NCBI RefSeq assembly: GCF_036169555.1
Contig: NZ_CP108032.1
Coordinates: 1,736,001-1,800,000 of the forward strand
Source of the DNA: Streptomyces sp. NBC_00306
GTDB lineage: Bacteria > Actinomycetota > Actinomycetes > Streptomycetales > Streptomycetaceae
Direction: 5' to 3'
DNA length: 64,000 nt
Part shown: positions 29,386-38,323 of the stretch, one piece after another
Position numbering within the stretch: the stretch's first letter is position 1
Layout of the letters: the number at the start of each line of letters is the position of its first letter
Notes under the pieces: generated by a model
Databases searched by the model: none
Seen by the model: only the letters and a program-made list of their open reading frames with translations
Told to the model about the DNA's origin: nothing
Program-made: the position numbers and the translations under genes

Positions 29386-30471
29386 TCAGCCGACGACCTG
29401 ACCGTTCAGGACCACCCGCCGCGGTGCCGCCAGCGCCCGCACGTCCGCCCGCGGATCCGTGTCGTACACGACGAGGTCCGCCGGAGCGCCCTCCTGAAGG
29501 GCCGGCCGGCCCAGCCACTCGCGTGCACCCCACGCGGTCGCCGACAGGGCCTCCACGGGCGGGATACCGGCCCGTACGAGCTCGGCCACCTCCGCCGCCA
29601 CCAGACCATGGGCCAGCGAACCGCCCGCGTCCGTACCGACGAAGACCGGGACGCCCGCGTCGTAGGCCGCGCGCACGGTGTCGTAACGGCGCTCGTACAG
29701 CCGCCGCATATGGGCCGACCAGACGGGGAACTTGGACTCGCCGCCGTCAGCGAGCGCCGGGAAGGTGGCGATGTTGACGAGGGTCGGCACGATGGCGACC
29801 CCGCGCTCCGCGAACAGCGGGATGGTGTCCTCGGTGAGTCCGGTCGCGTGCTCGATGCAGTCGATGCCTGCCTCGACCAGGTCACGCAGCGCGTCCTCGG
29901 CGAAGCAGTGCGCGGTGACCCGCGCGCCCAGCCGGTGCGCTTCGGCGATGGCGGCCTCGACGGCGCCGCGCGGCCAGCAGGCGGTCAGATCGCCCGCCTC
30001 CCGGTCGATCCAGTCGCCGACGAGCTTGACCCAGCCGTCACTGCGCCGGGCCTCCGCGCCGACGTACGCCACGAGGTCCTCGGGCTCGATCTCATGGGCG
30101 AAGTTGCGGATGTAGCGACGGGTACGGGCGATGTGCCGGCCCGCCCTGATGATCTTCGGCAGATCGTCGCGGTCGTCGATCCAGCGGGTGTCGGAGGGGG
30201 ATCCGGCGTCCCGGATGAGCAGCGTGCCGGCCTCGCGGTCGGTGAGCGCCTGCTTCTCGCTGGTCGCCTCGTCCACCGCGCCGTGGTGGTCCAGCCCGAC
30301 GTGGCAGTGCGCGTCGACGAGGCCCGGGAGCACCCATCCCTCGACCGTCGTCGTCTCCCCGGACGGCCGGTCGTAGCTGACGCGTCCATCGACGACCCAC
30401 AGCTCGTCGCGGACGTCCTCCGGGCCGACGAGCACCCGCCCCTTCACATGCAGCGTCACGTGATCCCTCAT
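29386..30471 (-). CDS. Metal-dependent amidohydrolase family protein
   Basis: 361 residues of the amidohydrolase superfamily (imidazolonepropionase/prolidase-like group). The HxH metal motif is in LPGLVDAHCHVGLD (about 50-63). Later ligands are in ARVTAHCFAEDAL, DCIEHATGL and VFVGTDAGGSLAHG (the catalytic Asp). The typical last strand is ADLVVYDTDPRADVRALAAP. Such enzymes hydrolyse C-N bonds in cyclic amides or peptides; the substrate is unknown. ATG at 30471 is chosen; no strong ribosome binding site. It is divergent from the class V aminotransferase gene with only 74 bp between them, so they may share control. Confidence 0.87.
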   Translation of the reverse strand: MRDHVTLHVKGRVLVGPEDVRDELWVVDGRVSYDRPSGETTTVEGWVLPGLVDAHCHVGLDHHGAVDEATSEKQALTDREAGTLLIRDAGSPSDTRWIDDRDDLPKIIRAGRHIARTRRYIRNFAHEIEPEDLVAYVGAEARRSDGWVKLVGDWIDREAGDLTACWPRGAVEAAIAEAHRLGARVTAHCFAEDALRDLVEAGIDCIEHATGLTEDTIPLFAERGVAIVPTLVNIATFPALADGGESKFPVWSAHMRRLYERRYDTVRAAYDAGVPVFVGTDAGGSLAHGLVAAEVAELVRAGIPPVEALSATAWGAREWLGRPALQEGAPADLVVYDTDPRADVRALAAPRRVVLNGQVVG

Positions 30472-30545
30472 GCCCAGCACTGTACGAGGGCGTGAGTAGG
30501 CTCGGCCGGGAGGACCCAGAACACCGCGACGAAGAAGGCACCACC

Positions 30546-31646
30546 GTGACACACCCGCTGCTGGACCTGGCCCCGCTCACCGCCGCGCAGTTCGCCGGCA
30601 TCGAACGGAGGGTCGCCGCGCTGCTCGGCACCGAGCAGGATGTGGTGATCATGCAGGGCGAGGCCCTGCTCCCGCTGGAGGGGTGCATCCGCGGCGCCGC
30701 ACGGCCGGGTTCCACCGCACTGAACGTGGTGACCGGGCCGTACGGACAGACCTTCGGGAACTGGCTCCGGGACTGCGGCGCGAACGTTGTCGACCTCGAG
30801 ATCCCCTTCCACACGGCGGTCACCGCGGATCAGGTAGAGCAGGCGCTGGCCGCGCACCCGGAGATCGACTTCGTCTCGCTGGTGCACGCGGAGGCGGCCA
30901 CGGGCAACACCAACCCCGTCGCCCCGATCGGTGAGGTCGTCCGCGCTCACGGTGCGCTCTTCATGCTCGACGCGGTGGCGTCGGTGGCGGCCGAGCCGCT
31001 GCTGCCGGACGCCTGGGGCGTGGATCTGTGCGTGATCGGCGCCCAGAAGGCCATGGGCGGCCCCGCCGGGGTCTCGGCGGTGTCGGTGAGCGAGCGCGCC
31101 TGGGAGCGGATTTCGGCCAATCCCGCGGCGCCGAGGCGCTCGTACCTCTCGCTGCTGGACTGGAAGGAGCGGTGGATCGACGGCGGCCGCACCGCACTGC
31201 TGCACGCTCCCGCGCAACTGGAGATGCTGGCACTGGAGGCCTGTGTGGAGCGCATCGAGACGGAGGGTCTCGACGCGGTGACAGCCCGCCACGCCTCGGC
31301 CGCTGCGGCCACGCGCGCGGGTGTCACCGCTCTCGGCGGCGGCCTCGAACCGTATGTGCACGAGGCGAGGGACGCCGCCCCGGTGGCGACGACGCTGCGC
31401 ACCCCGCCCGGCGTGGACGCATCGGAGCTGGTGGCCCGGGCGCTGGCCGCCGACCCCTCCCTGCCGCTCATCGCCGGTGGCGGTGCGCTGTCCAAGGAGA
31501 TGATCCGGGTGAACCACTACGGCGTGGACGCCACGCGCGGCGCTGCGCAGTCCTCCCTCGCGGCACTGGGTGCCGCGCTCGCGGAGACGGGCGTGCGGGT
31601 GGACCTGGAGGCCGCTCGCCGCGCGGTCACCGAGGCCTGGCGCTGA
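30546..31646 (+). CDS. Class V aminotransferase (serine/alanine-glyoxylate or pyridoxamine-pyruvate aminotransferase-like)
   Basis: 366 residues. PLP-fold motifs: VVIMQGEALLPLEG, VTGPYGQTFGNWLRD, VHAEAATGNTNPVAPIG, LFMLDAVASVAAEPL and the Schiff-base Lys in VIGAQKAMGGPAGVSAVSV. The order matches fold-type I class V enzymes such as alanine-glyoxylate aminotransferase; the substrate is not clear. GTG at 30546 gives MTHPLLDLAPLT. It lies alone between the divergent amidohydrolase and the ectoine operon, with a hairpin behind it. A link to ectoine precursor supply is possible but unsupported. Confidence 0.83.
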   Translation: MTHPLLDLAPLTAAQFAGIERRVAALLGTEQDVVIMQGEALLPLEGCIRGAARPGSTALNVVTGPYGQTFGNWLRDCGANVVDLEIPFHTAVTADQVEQALAAHPEIDFVSLVHAEAATGNTNPVAPIGEVVRAHGALFMLDAVASVAAEPLLPDAWGVDLCVIGAQKAMGGPAGVSAVSVSERAWERISANPAAPRRSYLSLLDWKERWIDGGRTALLHAPAQLEMLALEACVERIETEGLDAVTARHASAAAATRAGVTALGGGLEPYVHEARDAAPVATTLRTPPGVDASELVARALAADPSLPLIAGGGALSKEMIRVNHYGVDATRGAAQSSLAALGAALAETGVRVDLEAARRAVTEAWR

Positions 31647-31654
31647 GGCATCGG

Positions 31655-31690
31655 GGCCCGGCGCCGGGATCTCGTCCCGGGGGCCGGGCC
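31655..31690 (+). terminator. Terminator after the class V aminotransferase gene
   Basis: GC-rich hairpin with outer stem GGCCCGG / CCGGGCC and an inner CGCCGGGA / TCCCGGG pairing (one bulge), 9 bp past the stop. Confidence 0.65.
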
Positions 31691-32060
31691 TGCGTTTCCG
31701 GGAATTCTTCCGGAGAGTGAACGGCATTTCTCGCTGCGTCGAAGTCCGCGCTATTAAACCAATTCCATGAATTTGTTTACCGGTAGCAGCTTCCCGGCTT
31801 CTTCTGCCCCCGTTCCGCGACCCTAAACGTCAGAGATCCATCAAGAATCCGACGGGTGATTCGAGCAGATCTCGGAGTCGTTACGGACGTGTGACCGACC
31901 CCACAGGGCGCCCGATTGGCCGCTTATTTTCGGGGCAAACCCGACCATAGCGCCTCCTCGGGACCTTAAGACTCACGCACGCGCGATAACACACGAGGAC
32001 GCTCCAGCCAACCCCTCCCCGCAATGCATTTTTTGAATTTGCTCGGTAAATTGCATCGAC
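31691..32060 (+). promoter_or_regulatory. Long, unusually A/T-rich leader region of the ectoine operon
   Basis: This 370-bp stretch has no gene and is clearly richer in A/T than its neighbours, with runs such as CATTTTTTGAATTTG near 32028 and AATTTGTTTACC near 31771. Just before ectA, GCAATGCA at 32021 and TAAATTGC at 32047 are separated by TTTTTTGAATTTGCTCGG; AATTT and AAATT form an imperfect dyad. TAAATT at 32047-32052 would be a -10 giving a start at or near the ectA ATG. Low GC and length suggest several promoter or regulator sites for osmotic control, but none is assigned. Confidence 0.45.
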
Positions 32061-32597
32061 ATGACCGCCGCACAAGAAGACCTTGTACGAGCCACTTCCC
32101 CGAGCGAATTCACGGAGATCGACACCCCACGAGTGGAGGACGGAGCCGCGATCTGGCGCATTGCCCGCGACTCCGAGGTCCTGGACCTCAACTCCTCGTA
32201 CAGCTACCTGCTGTGGTGTCGCGACTTCGCGGCCACATCCCTGGTGGCGCGTGACGCGGGCGGCGAGCCGATCGCCTTCGTCACCGGCTACGCACGCCCC
32301 GACCGCCCCGAGACCCTGGTCGTCTGGCAGGTTGCCGTCGACCGGGAGCACCAGGGGCAGGGACTCGCCGGTGTGCTGCTGGACGCGCTGACCGTCAAGG
32401 TCACCGGCGATCGCGGCGTGACGCAGATGGAGACGACCATCACGCCGGACAACACGGCGTCCGACCGGTTGTTCACCTCGTACGCCAAGCGCCACGGCGC
32501 ACAGCTCGAACGCGAAGTCCTCTTCGACGGCGATCTGTTCCCCGAGGGAACCCATCTGCCGGAAGTTCTGTACCGCATCGGCCCCATCTCCGCCTGA
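32061..32597 (+). CDS. ectA: L-2,4-diaminobutyrate acetyltransferase EctA
   Basis: 178 residues of the GNAT fold: VWQVAVDREHQGQGLAGVLLDAL carries the acetyl-CoA loop (Q-G-Q-G-L-A-G), followed by METTITPDNTASDRLFTSYA, diagnostic of EctA. It acetylates diaminobutyrate, the second step of ectoine synthesis. No Shine-Dalgarno precedes the ATG at 32061 (TTGCATCGAC), and a -10-like box lies eight bases upstream, so the mRNA may be leaderless. First gene of ectABCD. Confidence 0.96.
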   Translation: MTAAQEDLVRATSPSEFTEIDTPRVEDGAAIWRIARDSEVLDLNSSYSYLLWCRDFAATSLVARDAGGEPIAFVTGYARPDRPETLVVWQVAVDREHQGQGLAGVLLDALTVKVTGDRGVTQMETTITPDNTASDRLFTSYAKRHGAQLEREVLFDGDLFPEGTHLPEVLYRIGPISA

Positions 32598-32622
32598 TCC
32601 CCCCACACTTCTGGAGACTGCT

Positions 32623-33891
32623 GTGACCATCACCCCGCCCGCCCTGAGTGTCTTCGAGACCCTGGAGTCGGAGGTGCGCAGCTACTGCCGCGGTTGGCCC
32701 GCAGTGTTCGACCGTGCGCAGGGCAGCTACCTCCACGACGAGGACGGCCACACCTACCTGGACTTCTTCGCCGGAGCAGGCTCGCTCAACTACGGACACA
32801 ACAACCCGGTGCTGAAACGCGCGCTGATCGACTACATCGAGCGTGACGGCATCACCCACGGCCTGGACATGGCGACGGTGGCCAAACGAGCGTTCCTGGA
32901 GTCGTTCCAGAACGTGATCCTGCGGCCGCGCGATCTGCCGTACAAGGTCATGTTCCCCGGCCCGACCGGCACCAACGCGGTCGAGGCGGCCCTGAAGCTG
33001 GCCCGCAAGGTCAAGGGCCGCGAGTCGGTCGTCTCGTTCACCAACGCCTTCCACGGCATGTCGCTCGGCTCCCTGGCCGTCACCGGCAACGCCTTCAAGC
33101 GGGCCGGCGCCGGCATACCGCTGGTGCACGGCACGCCCATGCCGTTCGACAACTACTTCGACGGCCAGGTCCCCGACTTCCTGTGGTTCGAGCGACTGCT
33201 GGAGGACCAGGGCTCCGGTCTCAACAAGCCGGCCGCCGTGATCGTCGAGACCGTGCAGGGCGAGGGCGGCATCAACGTCGCCCGCGCCGAGTGGCTGCGT
33301 GCGCTCCAGGACCTGTGCCACCGCCAGGACATGCTGCTGATCGTCGACGACATCCAGATGGGCTGCGGCCGCACCGGCGGCTTCTTCTCCTTCGAGGAGG
33401 CCGGCATCACGCCGGACATCGTGACGCTGTCGAAGTCGATCAGCGGCTACGGACTGCCCATGTCGCTCTGCCTGTTCAAGCCGGAGCTGGACGTCTGGGA
33501 GCCCGGCGAGCACAACGGCACCTTCCGCGGCAACAACCCCGCGTTCGTCACCGCCGCCGCCGCGCTCGACACCTACTGGGCCGACGGCCAGATGGAGAAG
33601 CAGACCCTCGCCCGTGGCGAGCAGGTCGAGCAGGCGCTGCTGGCCATCGTCGCCGAGAGCGGCGACACCGGGCTCAGCTTCCGCGGACGCGGACTGGTCT
33701 GGGGCCTGGAGTTCACCGACAAGCCGCGCGCATCGGCCGTCTGCGCCCGCGCGTTCGAGCTGGGGCTGCTGCTGGAGACCTCCGGCCCGGAGAGCGAGGT
33801 GGTGAAGCTGCTTCCCGCGCTCACCATCACGCCCGACGAGCTCGACGAGGGCCTGCGCATCCTGGCCCGCGCGGTCCGCGAGACCGCCTGA
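32623..33891 (+). CDS. ectB: Diaminobutyrate-2-oxoglutarate aminotransferase EctB
   Basis: 422 residues of class III PLP aminotransferase: FDRAQGSYLHDEDGHTYLDFFAGAG at the start, FPGPTGTNAVEAALKLARKVKG, NAFHGMSLGSLAVTGN, LLIVDDIQMGCGRTGGFFSFE, and the Schiff-base Lys in VTLSKSISGYGLPMSL. It converts aspartate semialdehyde to 2,4-diaminobutyrate, the first step. GTG start with CTGGAGAC upstream; 25 bp after ectA. Confidence 0.96.
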   Translation: MTITPPALSVFETLESEVRSYCRGWPAVFDRAQGSYLHDEDGHTYLDFFAGAGSLNYGHNNPVLKRALIDYIERDGITHGLDMATVAKRAFLESFQNVILRPRDLPYKVMFPGPTGTNAVEAALKLARKVKGRESVVSFTNAFHGMSLGSLAVTGNAFKRAGAGIPLVHGTPMPFDNYFDGQVPDFLWFERLLEDQGSGLNKPAAVIVETVQGEGGINVARAEWLRALQDLCHRQDMLLIVDDIQMGCGRTGGFFSFEEAGITPDIVTLSKSISGYGLPMSLCLFKPELDVWEPGEHNGTFRGNNPAFVTAAAALDTYWADGQMEKQTLARGEQVEQALLAIVAESGDTGLSFRGRGLVWGLEFTDKPRASAVCARAFELGLLLETSGPESEVVKLLPALTITPDELDEGLRILARAVRETA

Positions 33892-33924
33892 CACCCGTAC
33901 CTGAAGGAAAGGCATCAACTCACC

Positions 33925-34323
33925 GTGCTAGTCCGATCGTTCAAGGACATCGAGAACACCGATCGCCATGTGCGGTCCGCATCCGGCACCTGGGAGAGCA
34001 AGCGCATCGTGCTCGCCAAGGAGAAGGTCGGGTTCTCGCTCCACGAGACCGTGCTGTACGCGGGTACGGAGACGTCGATGTGGTACGCGAACCACATCGA
34101 GGCCGTGCTCTGTGTGGAGGGTGAGGCCGAACTCACCGACGACGAGACCGGCGAGACCCACTGGATCGAGCCCGGCACGATGTACCTGCTGGACGGGCAC
34201 GAGCGCCACACACTCCGTCCGAAAACCGATTTCCGCTGTGTCTGCGTCTTCAACCCTCCCGTCACCGGACGGGAGGACCACGACGAGAACGGCGTCTACC
34301 CGCTGCTCACCGAGGAGGGCTGA
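33925..34323 (+). CDS. ectC: L-ectoine synthase EctC
   Basis: A 132-residue cupin: [39 protein letters not shown], and [27 protein letters not shown] with conserved His and Glu metal/substrate residues. It closes N-gamma-acetyl-diaminobutyrate to ectoine. GTG at 33925, with GGAAAGG upstream, 33 bp after ectB. Confidence 0.96.
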   Translation: MLVRSFKDIENTDRHVRSASGTWESKRIVLAKEKVGFSLHETVLYAGTETSMWYANHIEAVLCVEGEAELTDDETGETHWIEPGTMYLLDGHERHTLRPKTDFRCVCVFNPPVTGREDHDENGVYPLLTEEG

Positions 34324-34326
34324 AGA

Positions 34327-35223
34327 ATGACCACCGCCGCTGTACGCACCGATCTCTACCCGACCCGAGGCGTTGGCGAGGTGGTGACCCCCCGCCAGGA
34401 CCCGGTCGTCTGGTCGCCGCCGGGCGCTCCGGGGCCGATCGGCCAGAACGATCTGACGGGCTTCGAGCGCGACGGCTTCCTCACGGTCGAGGATCTGATC
34501 TCCGACGACGAGGTCGAGCTCTACCGTGCGGAGCTGGACCGGCTGATCGCCGACCCGGCCGTCCGCGCCGACGAGCGCTCGATCATCGAGCCGACGTCGC
34601 AGGACGTGCGCTCGGTCTTCGAGGTCCACAAGCTGAGCGAGATCTTCGCTTCGCTGGTGCGCGACGAGCGGGTGGTGGGCCGGGCCCGCCAGATCCTCGG
34701 CTCGGACGTGTACGTCCACCAGTCGCGGATCAATGTGAAGCCGGGCTTCGGCGCCTCGGGCTTCTACTGGCACTCGGACTTCGAGACCTGGCACGCCGAG
34801 GACGGACTGCCGAACATGCGCACCGTCTCGGTCTCGATCGCGCTGACCGAGAACCGTGACACCAACGGCGGGCTGATGATCATGCCCGGTTCGCACAAGT
34901 CGTTCCTGGGCTGTGCGGGCGAGACGCCGAAGGACAACTACAAGAAGTCGCTGCAGATGCAGGACGCCGGCACACCGTCGGACGCCGCGCTGACCCGGTT
35001 CGCGGACCGGCACGGCATCCGGCTGTTCACCGGCCGGGCCGGCTCGGCGACCTGGTTCGACTGCAACTGCATGCACGGCTCCGGTGACAACATCACGCCG
35101 TACGCCCGCAGCAACGTCTTCATCGTGTTCAACAGCGTGGACAATGCCGCGGAGGAGCCGTTCGCCGCTCCGGTACCGCGTCCGGAGTTCATCGGGGCAC
35201 GGGACTTCACCCCCGTGCGCTGA
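34327..35223 (+). CDS. ectD: Ectoine hydroxylase EctD
   Basis: 298 residues of the non-haem iron, 2-oxoglutarate dioxygenase family. The Fe-binding H-x-D is in GFYWHSDFETWH, the distal His in CNCMHGSGDNITPYARSN, and the EctD signature is the segment between them (TVSVSIALTENRDTNGGLM). It hydroxylates ectoine at C5 to hydroxyectoine, using O2. Three bp after ectC; last gene before a strong terminator. Confidence 0.96.
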   Translation: MTTAAVRTDLYPTRGVGEVVTPRQDPVVWSPPGAPGPIGQNDLTGFERDGFLTVEDLISDDEVELYRAELDRLIADPAVRADERSIIEPTSQDVRSVFEVHKLSEIFASLVRDERVVGRARQILGSDVYVHQSRINVKPGFGASGFYWHSDFETWHAEDGLPNMRTVSVSIALTENRDTNGGLMIMPGSHKSFLGCAGETPKDNYKKSLQMQDAGTPSDAALTRFADRHGIRLFTGRAGSATWFDCNCMHGSGDNITPYARSNVFIVFNSVDNAAEEPFAAPVPRPEFIGARDFTPVR

Positions 35224-35249
35224 CACGTCGTGCGCTGACACGCTTCTGC

Positions 35250-35300
35250 GGCCCAGGGCCCGGCCGCCCCTCCTCGTGAGGGGTGGCCGGGCCCTGGGCC
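35250..35300 (+). terminator. Strong terminator of the ectABCD operon
   Basis: A 16-bp perfect stem (GGCCCAGGGCCCGGCC at 35250-35265 with GGCCGGGCCCTGGGCC at 35285-35300) extended by CCCCT/AGGGG around a small loop. It stands between the convergent ectD and alkene reductase genes and can serve both. Confidence 0.9.
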
Positions 35301-35327
35301 GTCCAACTGCCGTACCGCGCCGAGTAC

Positions 35328-36407
35328 TCAGCCGCGTACTGACAGGGTCGGGTAGTCGGTGTACCCCTGGTCGCCGCCGCCGAAGAACGACGCGGTGTCC
35401 GGCGTGTTGTAGGGGCCTTCGGTCCGCAGCCGGGCGGGCAGGTCCGGGTTGGCGAGGAACAGCGCGCCGAAGGCGAGGATGTCGGCGATCCCGTCCTCGA
35501 CCAGCGGCAGGACGCGGTGGTCGGTGGGACCCTCCGTCACCGGGTTCAGGATGAACGTGCCGCTGAACTGCTTGCGCAGGGCGAGCGTCACGTCCCGGGC
35601 GCCCGTGTTGGTCTCGGTGATGTGCAGATAGCCGAGGCCCAGCGGCTCCAACTGCTCGACCAGCGCCGGGTAGAGGGCTTCGGTGTCGGTCTCCGCGATG
35701 TCGTTGTACACGTTGCCGGGCGAGAGCCGCAGTCCGGTGCGCTCGGCGCCGATGGCCGCGGCGACGGCCTTGGTCACCTCCACCGCGAAACGGATGCGGT
35801 TCTCCACCGGGCCGCCCCACTCGTCGGTGCGCAGGTTGGTGTTGGGCGCGAGGAACTGGTGGATGAGGTAGCCGTTGGCGCCGTGCAGTTCGACGCCGTC
35901 GAAGCCGGCCGCGATCGCGTTGCGCGCCGCGGCGGCGAAGTCGTCCACGACCGAGCGGATCTCCTCGGCGGTCAGCTCGCGCGGGGCGAGGAAGTCCTTC
36001 GGGCCCTCGTGCGTGAAGAGCTGGCCGGCAGCCGCCACGGCGGACGGGGCCACGCTGGCCCGGCCGTCGGGGAAGAGCACCGGGTGACCGATGCGTCCGG
36101 CGTGCATGATCTGGGCGAAGATCGTGCCGCCCTCGGCGTGCACGGCATCGGTGACCCTGCGCCAGGCGGCGACCTGCTCGTCGCTGTGCAGCCCGGGGGT
36201 GTCGGGGTAGCCCTGTCCCGTCACGGACGGCTGGATGCCCTCGGTGATGATCAGCCCCGCGCCGGCGCGCTGGCTGTAGTACTCCACCGTGGAGTCGGTG
36301 ACGGTGAGGCCGTCGCCGAACGCCCTGCTGCGGGTCATCGGCGCCATGGCGATGCGGTTGTCGAGCTGGGTGCCGGACAGGTCGATCGGGTCGAAGACGG
36401 TGGTCAT
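35328..36407 (-). CDS. Old yellow enzyme family alkene reductase (NADH:flavin oxidoreductase)
   Basis: 359 residues, FMN-dependent TIM barrel. Features: MTTVFDPIDLSGTQLDNRIAMAPMTRSRA, AQIMHAGRIGHPVLFPDG, FDGVELHGANGYLIHQFLAP with the substrate-binding His/Asn pair, and DILAFGALFLANPDLPARL with the phosphate loop. It reduces activated C=C bonds or nitro groups (NemA/XenA type). The gene is divergent from a marR-family gene, and two mirror copies of the same operator-like word lie between them. MarR-controlled OYE genes normally respond to electrophiles. Confidence 0.92.
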   Translation of the reverse strand: MTTVFDPIDLSGTQLDNRIAMAPMTRSRAFGDGLTVTDSTVEYYSQRAGAGLIITEGIQPSVTGQGYPDTPGLHSDEQVAAWRRVTDAVHAEGGTIFAQIMHAGRIGHPVLFPDGRASVAPSAVAAAGQLFTHEGPKDFLAPRELTAEEIRSVVDDFAAAARNAIAAGFDGVELHGANGYLIHQFLAPNTNLRTDEWGGPVENRIRFAVEVTKAVAAAIGAERTGLRLSPGNVYNDIAETDTEALYPALVEQLEPLGLGYLHITETNTGARDVTLALRKQFSGTFILNPVTEGPTDHRVLPLVEDGIADILAFGALFLANPDLPARLRTEGPYNTPDTASFFGGGDQGYTDYPTLSVRG

Positions 36408-36428
36408 GGGGGCTCCCGGAGAGTTATG

Positions 36429-36483
36429 TGGTCGGCCAAGTATCGGTGCCGGGAGCCACTGTAACTCATTAATTGGCCGACCA
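36429..36483. promoter_or_regulatory. Paired operator-like sites between alkene reductase and marR
   Basis: TGGTCGGCCAA at 36429-36439 and its exact inverted copy TTGGCCGACCA at 36473-36483 lie 44 bp apart, about four helical turns. Each is itself a near-palindrome. One site falls near each divergent promoter; TAAAGT at 36487 may be the marR -10. The pattern fits autoregulation and target repression by the adjacent MarR protein. Confidence 0.65.
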
Positions 36484-36543
36484 AGGTAAAGTTGTCCGCA
36501 AGACTGTCCCCGACGACAGCGCCTCGCCCGAGAAGGAGGGCCG

Positions 36544-37161
36544 ATGATGTCCGAGACCGCGGCCGACCCCGCCTGTACGGTCCCGCTGCCGGGCTCCGCG
36601 CTCGGCGGTCCCGTCAGCCATGCCGTCTCCCGGGTCGCCCGGCTGCACCGCATGGCCGCGGGCAAGCTCCTCAAGGGCGCCGGCCTCTACCCGGGGCAGG
36701 AGTTCGTGATGATGCACCTGTGGGACGCCGGGCCGGTGCGGCAGTCCGAGCTGATCAAGGCCGTGGAGCTCGATCCGTCCACCGTCACCAAGATGCTCCA
36801 GCGGCTGGAGCAGGCCGGGCACGTGCGCCGCTGCCCCGACCCCGCCGACCGGCGCGCCGTCCTGATCGAGGCCACCGCCGACAGCTGCGCGCTGCACTCC
36901 GCGGTGGAAGAGGCCTGGACGAACCTGGAGGAGCACACACTCCACGGGCTGAGCACCGACGAACGCACCGAACTGGTCCGGCTGCTGGCGAAGGTCGAGA
37001 AGAACCTCTGCGTGCAGGCCGGGGACTGCCCCGACCGGACGGAGCGTGGGGCCGAGGCGTCCGCCGACCGGAGCGAGGGCACGGCCGCGGAATCCCCCGC
37101 CCGGACGGAGGGCGCGGCCGAGCAGTCCCCCGTCGCTCAGCCGGCCCCCGCCGCTCAGTAG
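36544..37161 (+). CDS. MarR family transcriptional regulator
   Basis: 205 residues. The winged helix is at about 40-110: HLWDAGPVRQSELIKAVELD, then PSTVTKMLQRLEQAGHVRRC and the wing PDPADRRAVLIEAT. The N-terminus has SHAVSRVARLHRMAAGKLLK, and the two Cys in MarR-typical positions (one before the wing) could be redox sensors. The last 45 residues are a low-complexity Ala/Glu/Pro tail (AESPARTEGAAEQSPVAQ) absent from most MarR proteins. AAGGAGGG precedes the ATG; the ATG at 36547 is equally possible. Confidence 0.9.
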   Translation: MMSETAADPACTVPLPGSALGGPVSHAVSRVARLHRMAAGKLLKGAGLYPGQEFVMMHLWDAGPVRQSELIKAVELDPSTVTKMLQRLEQAGHVRRCPDPADRRAVLIEATADSCALHSAVEEAWTNLEEHTLHGLSTDERTELVRLLAKVEKNLCVQAGDCPDRTERGAEASADRSEGTAAESPARTEGAAEQSPVAQPAPAAQ

Positions 37162-37172
37162 GCGCCCGCCGC

Positions 37173-38219
37173 TCAGCCCGCGAGCACGTCCAGCGCCCGG
37201 TCCACGTCGGCGGCCGAGTTGTAGAGGTGGAACGCGGCCCGGAGGTTCCCCGACCGGGCCGACACCACGACACCCGCGCGGGCGAGGTCGGCCACCCGGT
37301 CGTCGAGCCCCGGCACGGCGACGACGGCCGACTCGCCCGGCACGGCCTCGTACCCCAGCCGCGCCACCCCGTCGCGGAACCGCCGGGCCAGCGCGGTGTC
37401 ATGGGCGTGCACGGCGTCGATGCCGATCTCCTCCAGCAGCGCGAGCGACTGCTCGGCCGCGTGGTACGAGGGGAAGGCCGGCGGCTCGTCGAAGCGCCGG
37501 GCCGAGCGGGCCAGTTCATCGACCGGGCCGTAGATCGACCCGTTCTCGTCCTCGGCGGCGAACGGCCCCGCGTGGATCGGCACCACCGACCGCTGCGCCT
37601 CCTCGCCCACGGTCAGGAACGAGACCCCGCGGGGGCACATCAGGAACTTGAAGGCGCCGGTGACGGTGAAGTCCCACGCGTCCGCGTCCAGCGGCAGCCA
37701 GCCCGCCGACTGGCTGGCGTCGAGGAGGGTGCGGGCGCCGTGCGCCGCCGCCGCGGCCCGGACCGCCGCCAGATCGGCGATCCGGCCGTCCGACGACTGC
37801 ACCGAGGAGAGGGCGACCAGCGCCGTCCCGGGGCGCACCGCCTCCGCCAGGCCGTCCAGCGGCACGAAGCGGAGCTTGAGGTCACCGCGCACCGCGAACG
37901 GGGTGATCACCGAGGAGTAGTCCCCCTCCGGGAAGAGGATCTCCGAGCCGGGCGGGAAGGACTGCGCGACGAGCCCGACGTGCACCGCCACCGAACCGCC
38001 GACGGCCACCCGCGCCTCGTCCGTACCGGTCAGCCGGGCGAAGGACCGCCGGACGGCACCCACTCTCGGCCAGTCGCCCGCCCCGCCGGGCCGGCCGGCC
38101 GCGAGCTCCTCGACCAGCGCCGTGACGGCATCGGCCGCGCTGCGGGGCAGCAGCCCGGCGCTACAGGTGTTCAGATACGTCTTGTCCGGCGCGAACGCGG
38201 CACCGCCCAGGGTCTCCAT
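37173..38219 (-). CDS. Class V aminotransferase (cysteine desulfurase/isopenicillin-N-epimerase-like)
   Basis: 348 residues. METLGGAAFAPDKTYLNTCSAGLLPRSA starts a fold-type I PLP enzyme. Motifs: LFPEGDYSSVITPF, VALSSVQSSDGRIADL, RTLLDASQSAGWLPLD and the Schiff-base Lys in FTVTGAFKFLMCPRGVSFL. The arrangement is that of the isopenicillin N epimerase/kynureninase-like subgroup. The reaction is unknown. ATG at 38219 has GGGTGA upstream. It converges on the marR gene with 11 bp between stops. Confidence 0.85.
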   Translation of the reverse strand: METLGGAAFAPDKTYLNTCSAGLLPRSAADAVTALVEELAAGRPGGAGDWPRVGAVRRSFARLTGTDEARVAVGGSVAVHVGLVAQSFPPGSEILFPEGDYSSVITPFAVRGDLKLRFVPLDGLAEAVRPGTALVALSSVQSSDGRIADLAAVRAAAAAHGARTLLDASQSAGWLPLDADAWDFTVTGAFKFLMCPRGVSFLTVGEEAQRSVVPIHAGPFAAEDENGSIYGPVDELARSARRFDEPPAFPSYHAAEQSLALLEEIGIDAVHAHDTALARRFRDGVARLGYEAVPGESAVVAVPGLDDRVADLARAGVVVSARSGNLRAAFHLYNSAADVDRALDVLAG

Positions 38220-38323
38220 GAGATCACCCTGCGGTGCGGCCAACCGCAGGTCAACCGCGAATCGTTGAGGGGTACCCGTCAGCGGTGCTTCATCGTCGGG
38301 CGCGCCGGACCCAGCCCGCACGA

